Shown piece by piece: positions 34,492 through 43,616 of a stretch of 64,000 nt of DNA. The position numbers were made by a program, and so were the translations under genes. The first letter of the stretch is position 1; each line of letters begins with the position of its first letter. Origin of the DNA: an uncultured Granulosicoccus sp. Lineage in GTDB: Bacteria; Pseudomonadota; Gammaproteobacteria; Granulosicoccales; Granulosicoccaceae. The notes beneath the pieces are model-generated. The model worked only from the letters and a program-made list of their open reading frames with translations, had not been told where the DNA came from and did no database searches. The stretch spans positions 1-64,000 of the forward strand of contig CALDSR010000057.1 in the NCBI GenBank assembly GCA_937924505.1, in the 5' to 3' direction.

Positions 34492-36468
34492 TTAGCGTAG
34501 TTGCTGTTGCAAAGCCAGATACGCCGGTTTGACCTGATAAGCCTCATCCAGCAATAAGGGTGTGTATTGGCGTCGCCACGAGTACATGTCTGTAAATCCC
34601 CACGTCTGGAACGCCTTGCAGCGGGGTTGCTCAAGACACAGCGCCAAGATTCGCTGATACACGGCGGCTTGATCGTCAGTCGTGTCATCGCCCTCCATGG
34701 AAATATCAAGTTCTGTTATGTAGATATCAAGATCCATATCTGCAACGGTCTGGAAGGTCTCGGCAACCTCATCGAACCTGTCGAACTTGGTGAACAAGTG
34801 CATCTGAAATCCGACGCCATCGATCGGCGTGTTGGTAGCCTTCAGGTTTTGCAACATATTGATCATCGCTGTGGACTTGGGTCCCTTCCAGGACACGTCG
34901 TATTCGTTGTAGAGCAATGTCGCTGAGGGTGCGGACTCCCGAGCTTGTCGGAAGGCGATTTCAATAAAGTCTTCGCCCATGGCCTCAAACCAGGTTGAGT
35001 TACGAAAACGACCGTCATCGTCTTCCAGCGCTTCGTTGACAACATCCCATATTTTTATGTCATCGCGATAACGGGTAAGCACGCGGTCGATATATTCGCG
35101 CATGTGAATTTCCCGCTCCGTGACTTCTGTTGCGCGAACCCAATTTGGAATTTGACGGTGCCACACCAGTGTATGACCGTGTATCGCCATACGATGAGAT
35201 TTAGCATACTGTACCTGATTGTCTGCAGACGCCCAGCGATATTCACCTGGAAGTGGGTTTACAAGATCCCATTTCAAGGAGTTTTCTGTGGTCAGTAAAT
35301 CGAATTCTTCACCGGCGATTTCCGCATAAATCGCGCCATCAGGACGATGATGGAAACCCTGTAGAGAGGCAAAGCCGATAAGCAGGTCGCGTTGCGTTGC
35401 CAACTGACGTAGAGGCATCCCCGGTCGCGTGAATTCGCTGGCAGTCTTGACGTTGACAATAATGGTTTTGCTGCCAGTGCTATCAGGATTTTCGGCATCC
35501 CTTGCGATGACGTTCAGAACGATTTCACCTGGTGTTCGCGGGATGAATCGCAATACGGAGATTTGTGGGTCCAGTGGATGTTGAACAAATGTTGAACCCG
35601 CCGGGGGGTTGATCACTTCAAGTGTTGGCACGGTGCCATTCGGGTCAACGCCTTTGATGTGAATGGCGACCGGATCATCTACTCGTACCGTTGAAGGACG
35701 AACCTGGTTTACCACAGGTGGTAGATTGATAATACTTGACGGGTCACTCGGCATAAGCACCCGGATTCGAATGGTATGTCGCGTGCGATAAAGAGGCTCT
35801 GTAGCGTCAGTCGCGGTCATAGTGAATTCGCGAATGCCTACATCAGGTTGCAGCGGACGCCAGATCAATGAACGCGTTGTATCTAAATTGTCGACATAGC
35901 GAGCACCTTCTGGGATTGAGTCCGGAAACATGCCAGCGACCCCACCGTCAGGGTCGATCGGTTGCAGGCGGAGGTTCAGCTCTTCCCCTGCAAAGACGGT
36001 GATATCGTTAAAGTTGGCGAAGAATGGCGCGGTATTTAGGTTGGGGTCAACATTCACCGGGACTTGCACTGTTGGCTCCAATGGCCCCGCTGCAAATTCG
36101 GTGTCTGTGACACGACCATCGAAGATGTCGTCAATCGCGCCTTCTCGGTCCCGTTTGACAAAGAATTCGGTGACAGTATGCAGCTGAACTGATTCGTCTA
36201 TTGGCTCGTTGGCGGCCGTCGGCGCTGGCGTCAGAGGAGGGCTCGGTAACGGCGACAGGGTGATTGCGCGCGGTGTTTCCTCGTTGACAGGAGGCGGTTC
36301 CGGGTTGGATGGCTCATTTTCCAAACCCGCAAGCGGCGTGTTATCAGGTCCGATCGCATCGTTGGGTGCCGCCTCAGCATCATCGCCACCACCGGATGAA
36401 CATGCGCTAACGAAAGATATGACCAAAATCAGAATTGCTGAAGGTACGGCGATTCTTTGGCTTGACAT
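34492..36468 (-). CDS. GH10 endo-1,4-beta-xylanase lipoprotein
   Basis: A 658-residue lipoprotein: signal peptide with lipobox VSAC (Cys ~23), then a Ser/Asp/Pro-rich linker of ~100 residues. Two Ig/cadherin-like domains follow (about 140-240, NTAPFFANFNDITVFAGEEL; and 250-345, NLPPVVNQVRPSTVRVDD). The C-terminal half is a GH10 catalytic domain. HGHTLVWHRQIPNW is a hallmark, the acid/base Glu lies in WDVVNEAL (~475) and the nucleophile Glu in YITELDIS (~584). The domain hydrolyses xylan at or outside the outer membrane. It is convergent with the gluconate cluster and carries no regulon operator, so a functional link is unproven. Confidence 0.9.
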   Translation of the reverse strand: MSSQRIAVPSAILILVISFVSACSSGGGDDAEAAPNDAIGPDNTPLAGLENEPSNPEPPPVNEETPRAITLSPLPSPPLTPAPTAANEPIDESVQLHTVTEFFVKRDREGAIDDIFDGRVTDTEFAAGPLEPTVQVPVNVDPNLNTAPFFANFNDITVFAGEELNLRLQPIDPDGGVAGMFPDSIPEGARYVDNLDTTRSLIWRPLQPDVGIREFTMTATDATEPLYRTRHTIRIRVLMPSDPSSIINLPPVVNQVRPSTVRVDDPVAIHIKGVDPNGTVPTLEVINPPAGSTFVQHPLDPQISVLRFIPRTPGEIVLNVIARDAENPDSTGSKTIIVNVKTASEFTRPGMPLRQLATQRDLLIGFASLQGFHHRPDGAIYAEIAGEEFDLLTTENSLKWDLVNPLPGEYRWASADNQVQYAKSHRMAIHGHTLVWHRQIPNWVRATEVTEREIHMREYIDRVLTRYRDDIKIWDVVNEALEDDDGRFRNSTWFEAMGEDFIEIAFRQARESAPSATLLYNEYDVSWKGPKSTAMINMLQNLKATNTPIDGVGFQMHLFTKFDRFDEVAETFQTVADMDLDIYITELDISMEGDDTTDDQAAVYQRILALCLEQPRCKAFQTWGFTDMYSWRRQYTPLLLDEAYQVKPAYLALQQQLR

Positions 36469-36857
36469 GAATTTATCTACTTTGACGTGTTAGCTGAACC
36501 TGCCTTGATAGTGTAGGCAATCTGTCAATGGTCATTCTGCCTTGTGTGCAGCATTTTGGAGCGATGAACACCGCGTCAGTTCACTCGCCACAAAAATTGT
36601 GAGCAGGCTGTGGAACGAAATGGCCGGTGAGCTTGTATCCTCAACCATGTCAGACGCGCGGTAAAATTGTGTGCCAATGTGGGCTGAACGAGCATCTATC
36701 TCGCTCTTGTCAGCGGATCGTGACCCAGCCCGCAGCCTGCGATAAAAAAAAGCCGAACCTGTCTGTATTGAACCGACGCGGATCATGCGTCAACTCTCGC
36801 CAGCGGCTATCATGGGTCTATGCCTAATTTTGTCCCACGCCGGTGGCGGTTTGCCAC
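36469..36857. other. divergent intergenic region
   Basis: About 390 bases between the divergent xylanase and O-antigen ligase-like genes, so it must hold both promoters. I cannot place them confidently. Short open frames here have no recognisable products. Confidence 0.4.
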
Positions 36858-38750
36858 ATGCGGGTAGCCACCTATCATCAAGCAACAGCGCCGACGCGCG
36901 GGTCCATGGCGGCGCTCGGCATCCTGATTCTGACCATCCTGCTCGGTACCGGTGTCCTGCCGACACTGGTGGGTCATTTTGTTGGCTCTTATGAACGCGA
37001 AATTACCTATGTGTGGCTGCTTGTTTACGGCCTGAGTTTTATTGGGCTGATGATGAGCCAAGGTATCAACTGGGTATCCTGGCTGGTGCGGTATAGATTG
37101 CTTCTGGTGATCCTGATGATTGGTACAATCGTGTCGGTTAGCTGGTCGGTTGATGCCAAGGTATCGGCTGAGCGAACTGTTCATCTCGTGGGCAGTACGC
37201 TGGTTGCCATCTACATTGGATTTACCCTGCCATTGTTGACTACCCTCAGAGTTTTTGCCGTCGTGCTCGGTATTGCCATCATTGCCAGCGTATTGGCGGC
37301 GGTTGGTATCACCGAACTTGGAATCCAGAGCTATGAAGGCAGCTTGGTATGGAAAGGTGTATTCAATTCCAAAAACGATCTTGGATTTTGGGCTGCTGCG
37401 GGTGTTCTTCTCTATATCACTCTGAGCGATTCAACAAATTCCAATGGAACACGCCTCCTGTGTTTTCTGCTTGCCGGCATTTGTCTGGCTGTTCTTGGTT
37501 TGAGTCAATCGGCGACGTCACTACTTGCCATGCTTATCGCTGGATCTCTGTCGTTGTACCTGTTTATTGCCAATCGGTTTGAGCTTGGTTTTATTCGCAT
37601 GGCTTTTATGGCGGCGTTGTTTACTGCGCTCGTTGCTATCGCCGTAATAAATATAGAGACGGCAGAACTCGTCGGGCGTACGGATGACCTGACCGGACGT
37701 GGCGAAGTCTGGCGTCAGACCTGGAAGATCATTATGGATAAGCCCTTGACCGGTTACGGTTATGGCGCTATCTGGTTTCCAAATGATGCGACAATCTGGA
37801 TCCAGCAGAGCCTGACCGATTTCACCTGGATTGTATTTCATGCACACAATGGTTTTTTGCAGATTGCTTCGGAAGTCGGTTTGCCACTATCGATTATTGC
37901 TTTGTTGATGGTTGTGCAACAGATGATTGAAATTTTTTACTGCCAGTATGAACGTCAACAAGTGGGTGTGCTTTTTGTTCTTGCTTTTGTCGTGGCTTTT
38001 TTAATCAGTAATTTCTCAGAAGCGCGCTTTCTTGTTACCCGAGAGCTCTTCTGGATTTTCTTTCTCGCCTTGCCAATCAGCATGCTGCGCCAAGTTAATT
38101 TGAGTTCGCCGCATGATCCTGAATCCGCTGAAGATCTCGATGGAGGTGGCAATCGGGGCGGGTTCGCGCCGGCTGGCTACGCGTCAGCCGTTCCGGGTAA
38201 ACCATGGTTGAACCCGCAAACCGGTGCTGCCGCAGCGCGGGTTGCCCCCGATTCAATGGTCGGGGCTGAGCTTGAACAGACACCCTTGCTTGCACATCGA
38301 CCTCAGGATTTTGGTGATGAGACATTTGACACCACCTCGGGCACGATGGCTCTGACCGACGCTGATATAGACCTCGGCGACGACACAGATACGACCATTA
38401 CAGATGAAAGTATTGTGGATATCGAGATCGGAAGTGTCGAGGACAAGTTGCCTGGCTTCAGCTCGCAAGCGCCTCAGATGATGAGTGAAGGCATTGATGA
38501 ATTCGATAACGAAGCGCTTGATCGCTATGAGTCCGAGGTGCGAAAGCCGCATTCACGCAGTGAATTAGGTGTGGTTGAGCAAGCGAAAGAAATCGACGAT
38601 GCCAACATCATCATCGATCAGGAAGATGGCGGCGTCGATGATCGCTATAACAAGACCATGAGCACTGACATTGATGAGTTTGACGACGTGCTGGATGAAT
38701 CTGGTGACTGGGACGATGTCACGCCGGGAGACGACTTAATCCGTCCATGA
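36858..38750 (+). CDS. O-antigen ligase/polymerase-like membrane protein with acidic C-terminal tail
   Basis: About 630 residues. The first ~420 form a polytopic membrane protein with about eleven hydrophobic segments and the Wzy_C/O-antigen ligase signature: DDLTGRGEVWRQTW, then PLTGYGYGAIW and HAHNGFLQIASEVGLP in the large periplasmic loop (~270-330). Such proteins join or polymerise surface polysaccharide. The last ~200 residues are hydrophilic and rich in Asp/Glu (for example DIDLGDDTDTTITDES), which is not part of the family. Start uncertain: GTG 36843, ATG 36858 or ATG 36906. The next gene overlaps by four bases. Confidence 0.8.
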   Translation: MRVATYHQATAPTRGSMAALGILILTILLGTGVLPTLVGHFVGSYEREITYVWLLVYGLSFIGLMMSQGINWVSWLVRYRLLLVILMIGTIVSVSWSVDAKVSAERTVHLVGSTLVAIYIGFTLPLLTTLRVFAVVLGIAIIASVLAAVGITELGIQSYEGSLVWKGVFNSKNDLGFWAAAGVLLYITLSDSTNSNGTRLLCFLLAGICLAVLGLSQSATSLLAMLIAGSLSLYLFIANRFELGFIRMAFMAALFTALVAIAVINIETAELVGRTDDLTGRGEVWRQTWKIIMDKPLTGYGYGAIWFPNDATIWIQQSLTDFTWIVFHAHNGFLQIASEVGLPLSIIALLMVVQQMIEIFYCQYERQQVGVLFVLAFVVAFLISNFSEARFLVTRELFWIFFLALPISMLRQVNLSSPHDPESAEDLDGGGNRGGFAPAGYASAVPGKPWLNPQTGAAAARVAPDSMVGAELEQTPLLAHRPQDFGDETFDTTSGTMALTDADIDLGDDTDTTITDESIVDIEIGSVEDKLPGFSSQAPQMMSEGIDEFDNEALDRYESEVRKPHSRSELGVVEQAKEIDDANIIIDQEDGGVDDRYNKTMSTDIDEFDDVLDESGDWDDVTPGDDLIRP

Positions 38751-39970
38751 AGGAACACGCCTACTTCGATAACGCTGCCACAACTTGGCCCAAGCCTCCA
38801 GAAGTTTATGCCTTCATGGACAGTTTTTTCCGATCGCATGGGGTCAATCCAGGAAGAAGTGGCAGCCTGTTGGCTGCGGAAGCTGCCGAGATGGTCAGCG
38901 AAACAAGATCAATGCTCGCCGAGTTTTTCAATTTCAGTGGAGCTACTGAGCGCGTCATATTTACAAACAATGGAACGGATTCATTGAACATCGCCATTGG
39001 CGGAATTATCAATTCTGGTGATCACATCATCACCACGCGTCTTGAACATAACGCGGTGCTGCGAACTGCCAATCACCTTGAACGTGACAGCGGTATCGAG
39101 GTTACGCGGGTAGCAGCAAGTGATACTGGCTACATTAACGTCGGTGACATTGAAGATGCGGTCAAGTCGAACACCCGGGCGATTGTTCTAAACCATGCCT
39201 CCAATGTAATTGGAACAGTTCAGCCCTTGTCCGAAATTGCAGTGATTGCAAGGAAGCACGGTGTCGCGCTGATTGTGGATGCGGCGCAAACGGCGGGTGT
39301 AATGCCTATCGACTTGCAAGCTGATGGTGTCGATATTCTTGCGTTCCCCGGGCACAAGGGATTGTTCGGCCCCATGGGGATTGGTGGCATGATCGTCAGC
39401 GAATCGCTTGAACTGAATCCGCAACGTTATGGTGGAACCGGTGTCGATTCACTGTCCGCTTTCCAACCGGATAGCTATCCTTATCGCCTGGAAGCGGGAA
39501 CCTTGAACATACCCGGTGTTGCTGGTCTACATGCCGCGCAACGTTGGTTCGATGATCTGGGCGTTCGTCTTTTCAATGAACAAAATCTACCCGTAGCTGA
39601 TGATCACCGATCGCGTGTGGTGGAGGCGATGCGGCATATCCATCAAGTGGAAAATGACCTGATTGAACGCATTGAAGCGACACTTGGCAAGTATCCGCAA
39701 GTTAGGGTGCTAGGGCAGGCAACTCGCGATAAACGAGTGGCGACCTTAAGCTTTATCGCCACGGGTGTGTCTACCGAAATGATAGGCGACAGATTGGATG
39801 CAGATCATCATATTGTGGCGCGCCCTGGCTTGCAATGTGCACCGCTTGTGCATGTCGACGCCGGCACAGTCGATACCGGTGGCGCCATCCGTTTGTCACC
39901 CGGTTACTTTACTGATGAGGAGGATATGCAGCAGCTCCTAGCGGCACTGGATGACATTCTCAGCGAGTAA
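38747..39970 (+). CDS. cysteine desulfurase-family PLP enzyme
   Basis: A 407-residue class V aminotransferase-fold protein. YFDNAATTWPKPPEV, the PLP lysine in FPGHKGLFGP (~204) and the catalytic-type cysteine in RPGLQCAPLVH (~364) place it in the SufS/CsdA-like branch that mobilises sulfur from cysteine. A ~20-residue insertion (NEQNLPVADDHRSRVVEAM) lies near 281-300. It overlaps the membrane-protein gene by four bases upstream. Its 3' end overlaps the convergent Nudix gene by 33 bp. Confidence 0.87.
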   Translation: MKEHAYFDNAATTWPKPPEVYAFMDSFFRSHGVNPGRSGSLLAAEAAEMVSETRSMLAEFFNFSGATERVIFTNNGTDSLNIAIGGIINSGDHIITTRLEHNAVLRTANHLERDSGIEVTRVAASDTGYINVGDIEDAVKSNTRAIVLNHASNVIGTVQPLSEIAVIARKHGVALIVDAAQTAGVMPIDLQADGVDILAFPGHKGLFGPMGIGGMIVSESLELNPQRYGGTGVDSLSAFQPDSYPYRLEAGTLNIPGVAGLHAAQRWFDDLGVRLFNEQNLPVADDHRSRVVEAMRHIHQVENDLIERIEATLGKYPQVRVLGQATRDKRVATLSFIATGVSTEMIGDRLDADHHIVARPGLQCAPLVHVDAGTVDTGGAIRLSPGYFTDEEDMQQLLAALDDILSE

Positions 39971-40573
39971 AAGCTGTACTTTCATCAACGATGCCATGGA
40001 CAGCGCATCCGTTATTTCACCATCAAGTACCATCGACACCGCATCGCGTAGTGGCAGTTTTTTCACAGCGAGATCTTCTGAAGGGTCAGGCGCAGTTGTT
40101 GTAAAGCTCAAGTCCTGTGCTACGAATGCCTGTGCAATTTCGTCTGTAACAGAGTTTGAGGTGTGCAATGTCATCAGTCGGGTCCAGCGTGTTGCGATAA
40201 TGCCTGTTTCTTCACGTAGTTCGCGCATCGCTGCATGTAACGGCGCTTCACCCATCGGTGCGCCACCTTCGGGTATCTCCCAACTGTATTTGCCCAATGT
40301 GTATCGTTGTTGTCCGACAAGCCAGGTATTTCCATCAGCATCAATCGGCACAACTCCAATCGCACAATTCTTGAAGTGCACCAAACCATAGATACCCGCT
40401 GCTCCAGTGGGTGCTGTTACCTCACGATGGCTAACCTTGATCCAGGGATTCTCGTAGACTTTCTGGCAGCTTAACGTTTGCCATTCGGCGGGTTTCTTTG
40501 ACACGCTTAACTTCTCAAGCTTATGTTGTAGTGGTGTGAATGCACTATGAGAGGGCCCTGAAGATCTGTCCAT
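39938..40573 (-). CDS. Nudix hydrolase, ADP-ribose pyrophosphatase-like
   Basis: A 211-residue protein with a complete Nudix box, GGAPMGEAPLHAAMRELREE followed by TGI (about 100-122), and VYENPWIKVSHREV typical of ADP-sugar pyrophosphatases. AGGGA five bases before ATG 40573 supports the start. It probably hydrolyses a nucleoside diphosphate derivative such as ADP-ribose. The LysE-family gene lies 16 bases upstream on the same strand. Confidence 0.87.
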   Translation of the reverse strand: MDRSSGPSHSAFTPLQHKLEKLSVSKKPAEWQTLSCQKVYENPWIKVSHREVTAPTGAAGIYGLVHFKNCAIGVVPIDADGNTWLVGQQRYTLGKYSWEIPEGGAPMGEAPLHAAMRELREETGIIATRWTRLMTLHTSNSVTDEIAQAFVAQDLSFTTTAPDPSEDLAVKKLPLRDAVSMVLDGEITDALSMASLMKVQLLLAENVIQCR

Positions 40574-40589
40574 TTTTCCCTAAGATGAT

Positions 40590-41186
40590 TCAGAGCGAAT
40601 TGTGCATCACTGTCGCCAGCACGACTACGCCGAGTAATGACAAGGCCATCAGAATGTTGATAACGCGCTGCCAATGTGTTGGCAGGGCGAGTCGCTGCAG
40701 GCCAATACCAGCCCATAGCCATAACAGGTGAATCGGAATCCAGATCAGGTTGATCAGTAAAAATTTCCAGGCGGTTTCCTGCCACAGAGTCATGCCGACA
40801 AAAGGGAAACCACTGAACAAGGTCGTATTGACGACATAGGCTTTTGGATTGATTGCTTGCAGAATGAGTGCATCGCGAATGCCCGGTGGTCGCTCGTTCA
40901 TGATGAATGCGATGCGTGCACCGGCGAAGGCGATCTTGAACGCGAGATAACAAAGGTATAGGGCTGATGCGTAAAGCAGGAATTGACGGAGCTGTGGCTG
41001 CGCAAGCACAACCCCCGCGAGTCCTGTAACCACCGCCAGTGCGACGAGATTGGTTCCAATACAAAGACCGGCAACATAGCGGTATCCGGGAGTCGCGCCA
41101 AAGGCAGCGCCAACGCCGGCTGTCGACAAAACCCCAGGACCTGGAGAGATCAGAAGAAAGAATACTGCTGTGAGAAAAACGCCCAT
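40590..41186 (-). CDS. LysE/RhtB-family amino-acid exporter
   Basis: A 198-residue inner-membrane protein with about six helices. The N-terminal SPGPGVLSTAGVGAAFGATP (~14-33) and INPKAYVV (~112) are diagnostic of LysE/RhtB exporters. The N-terminus begins inside the first helix, as usual for the family. The substrate cannot be read from the sequence. It is probably co-transcribed with the Nudix gene. Confidence 0.87.
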   Translation of the reverse strand: MGVFLTAVFFLLISPGPGVLSTAGVGAAFGATPGYRYVAGLCIGTNLVALAVVTGLAGVVLAQPQLRQFLLYASALYLCYLAFKIAFAGARIAFIMNERPPGIRDALILQAINPKAYVVNTTLFSGFPFVGMTLWQETAWKFLLINLIWIPIHLLWLWAGIGLQRLALPTHWQRVINILMALSLLGVVVLATVMHNSL

Positions 41187-41229
41187 CGTCTGGCAATAGC
41201 AAAACGACTAGCTTAACGCGATTCAGGCT

Positions 41230-41958
41230 TTAGAAAGGTGTTCCCAGCACGTTAGTCCAGTAGCGGGTGTAGTCACTGCTGCTGTTTTCGACACAGGCAA
41301 CACTGACTTCGGTGAATCTGGGGTTCATCAGATTTTGACAATGCCCGGGACTGTCAATCCAACCATTGACCGCAGATTCGGCACTGGTTTGACCTGCGGC
41401 GATGTTCTCGCCAATGCGTTGCCAGGTATACCCTGCGGCAGTGGCACGGTCGCCGATGTTGCTGCCGTCACTACCGGTATGGGAAAAAAAATTGTGTTGC
41501 GCCATGTCCTGAGAATGAACCCTGGCGGCGGTTTGCAGTTGTGTGTTCCACGTCAAGGGTGCTGCAGCTGCGAAAAAAGTGCTGCCGCAGTTGCGTGCTT
41601 CGGCGCGTGCTGTGTTAATCAAGTCAAGCGTACGTGCCTGGATGTCTGCATCACTCGCTGAACATGTGACGGGCAGTGTAACGGTATCAATTGATGAATC
41701 GGAACCGCCGTCGGGTGCAGCTGGAGCCGGCGGTTCTGCACTGCCGTTGTTGCCGAGCTCCGTTAGCTCTGTTTCACCATTATTAAATGCGTTTCCAGTA
41801 TCGGAAGTGGCTGTATCTGGTGGGGGAATATCCCCGGCAGCGGACTCGACCGGTGGTGGTGTCGGAATGGACGCAGGGCCGTCCAGCGGAGAGCCTGAGC
41901 CACAGGCAATCAGCAATAAGCTCACAGTGCTGACAAAAGGAAGGCGTAAATTGGTCAT
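41230..41958 (-). CDS. CAP (SCP/PR1)-domain lipoprotein
   Basis: A 242-residue lipoprotein with lipobox LLIAC (Cys ~19), a Pro/Gly/Asp-rich linker of ~75 residues, then a CAP domain (~100-242). The domain has LDLINTARAEARNCGS, LQTAARVHSQDMAQHNFFSHTGSDGS, IGENIAAG and WIDSPGHCQNLMNP. The CAP cavity residues (His in HSQDM and in FFSHTG, Glu in GEN) are present. These secreted domains are widespread in bacteria without an agreed function. Confidence 0.88.
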   Translation of the reverse strand: MTNLRLPFVSTVSLLLIACGSGSPLDGPASIPTPPPVESAAGDIPPPDTATSDTGNAFNNGETELTELGNNGSAEPPAPAAPDGGSDSSIDTVTLPVTCSASDADIQARTLDLINTARAEARNCGSTFFAAAAPLTWNTQLQTAARVHSQDMAQHNFFSHTGSDGSNIGDRATAAGYTWQRIGENIAAGQTSAESAVNGWIDSPGHCQNLMNPRFTEVSVACVENSSSDYTRYWTNVLGTPF

Positions 41959-42062
41959 GGTGTGGTACCGGTAATCCGCTAGCTGATAGTTTTAGCGGCT
42001 CAGACCGTACTAAATCAAGCGAGGTAACGTGTAGATTCGGTCAGACGCTCAGTGGATGTGAT

Positions 42063-42983
42063 CTAGATCAAACTGCCGGATCGGAGCATGACCAGCCCAA
42101 TGGTGTAGGTAAGGACTCCCAGTGCCGTTGTGACCGCAATGATCTCGGCTGCCAACTCACCGTGTGGCGTAAGTTGTCTTGCGAGTATGTAACTGGCAGT
42201 GGCGGTGGGTGAGGCGGACATGAAGAACAGGATGGCAAGGCGTTCATCCCGGAGCCCGAAATAGATACCCAGCCCTACCAGTAGTAGTGGCGAGATGATC
42301 AATTTGAATAAACTGGCCAGCATCAGTGAGCGCATATGGCTCTTGAGCCCACTGAATTTGAGACTTGCGCCAATGCAAATCAGTGCCACAGGCAGTGCCA
42401 TTTTAGTCAGGTAAACACCCGTGGCCTCCATGAATTCGGGCGTTTGAATCGATAAGGTGGATCCTATAACGCCTGCCATGATGCCAATAAGAATTGGATT
42501 GCGCATCATCTGGCGCAAGGCGCCTTTGGATTGCAATACCCAAACGGCAACGATGTTATAGGCGGTTGTCACAACCGCGATATACATGGCAAGGCGTGGC
42601 AATACGCTTTCATCGTAGGTAGCGATCGCCAGAGCGACGCCGAGAATGGCAAGATTGCCACGGTAACCGCCTTGAATAAAAACACCACGTTGATCAGCCG
42701 GTACGAGACGGCCGAAGGCAATCAGTATGATGACGATGGCAAGTGTTCCGAACAGTCCGATCAATGTCAGCGGCCAGTCAATAGACTCATTCAATGGTGC
42801 GGTCGACAAGGCATAGAACAACATGACCGGGAAGGCGATGTTGTATACCAGGGTGTTGGCTTCGCGAATGAAAGCATCGCTGATAAGGCCAAGATGACGA
42901 GCAACCCAGCCGATCAATAGCAGTAGCAGAACCGGCCCGGTAATCGAAAAGGCAAAACTCAACAGGCTGTACACGTGTTGCAA
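42063..42983 (-). CDS. AEC-family transporter
   Basis: A 306-residue membrane protein with about ten helices. It resembles the auxin efflux carrier (AEC) family: VLLLLLIGWVARHLGLISDAFIREANTLVYNIAFPVMLF at the start (split here over helix 1 and loop), and SASPTATASYILARQ near 257. It starts three bases after the PqiA-like gene, as the last gene of a three-gene transporter operon. Substrate unknown. Confidence 0.85.
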   Translation of the reverse strand: MQHVYSLLSFAFSITGPVLLLLLIGWVARHLGLISDAFIREANTLVYNIAFPVMLFYALSTAPLNESIDWPLTLIGLFGTLAIVIILIAFGRLVPADQRGVFIQGGYRGNLAILGVALAIATYDESVLPRLAMYIAVVTTAYNIVAVWVLQSKGALRQMMRNPILIGIMAGVIGSTLSIQTPEFMEATGVYLTKMALPVALICIGASLKFSGLKSHMRSLMLASLFKLIISPLLLVGLGIYFGLRDERLAILFFMSASPTATASYILARQLTPHGELAAEIIAVTTALGVLTYTIGLVMLRSGSLI

Positions 42984-42986
42984 TAC

Positions 42987-43616
42987 CTAACGGGTCGTAT
43001 GTATTTGCTGCACCTCTTCACGTTGATAGGCGTGGGCGAGTAGTTGTGTGGCGAGTATCGAAACAAGACAGTAGCCAAGAAAGAACCAAAAGCCGTTTTC
43101 AAGCGTTGCGTTAAAATCAACAAGACCCTGATTTTCCTGCAAACCATTGCCGGCCAGGAATGCGATAAAGATCGCGATGACAAAAACGTCGGCCATTGAC
43201 CACTTGCTGACAAGGTTGTTGACGAGCATCAGGCGATGACGCTTCAAGGAGGGAGGGAGGACTAGTGTGATGAGTAGCATCAAACCTTTTGCAACCGGAA
43301 TAATGACACTGAACAACACAATCAGTACGGCCACCAGCACATGGCCGTTGGATAGTAAATCCTGAGCGGTGCCGACAATACTTTGCGTCTTGTCGAATGC
43401 GCTGACGGTACCGCTGACATCGATGGAATCGACAACCATCTCGACAAGGTTGCGCATCAGTCCCGGTGTTGTCTTGCTCTCCGTCAGGAGTTCACGTCCC
43501 AGTTCGACGAGTTTTGTTTTCTCGACAGTACCTTGTACGCTCAACATCGGCTGATTCAGGCCGGGCACCAAAAGGCCATAGGCGGCAAGTAGTAACAATA
43601 GAGCAATGGCTTTCAA
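42987..43616 (-). CDS. PqiA-like membrane protein
   Basis: A 209-residue protein with four hydrophobic segments, resembling half of paraquat-inducible protein A. KWSMADVFVIAIFIAFLAG (~143-161) is the family signature. A ~75-residue soluble loop follows the first helix. The start is TTG directly after the stop of the MFS gene (TGATTG), so translation is probably coupled. PqiA proteins act with MCE-type lipid transport; no MCE gene is nearby. Confidence 0.8.
   Translation of the reverse strand: MKAIALLLLLAAYGLLVPGLNQPMLSVQGTVEKTKLVELGRELLTESKTTPGLMRNLVEMVVDSIDVSGTVSAFDKTQSIVGTAQDLLSNGHVLVAVLIVLFSVIIPVAKGLMLLITLVLPPSLKRHRLMLVNNLVSKWSMADVFVIAIFIAFLAGNGLQENQGLVDFNATLENGFWFFLGYCLVSILATQLLAHAYQREEVQQIHTTR

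Noticed and set aside
40507..41202. 231-codon minus-strand frame overlapping the LysE-family gene
   Set aside because: The other minus-strand frame (40590-41186) carries the LysE motifs; this one is its shadow.
41964..41976. GGTACCGGTAATC, similar to the regulon operator
   Set aside because: It matches only the TACCGGTAA core, is not palindromic beyond it and lies upstream of a CAP-domain lipoprotein unrelated to sugar use.
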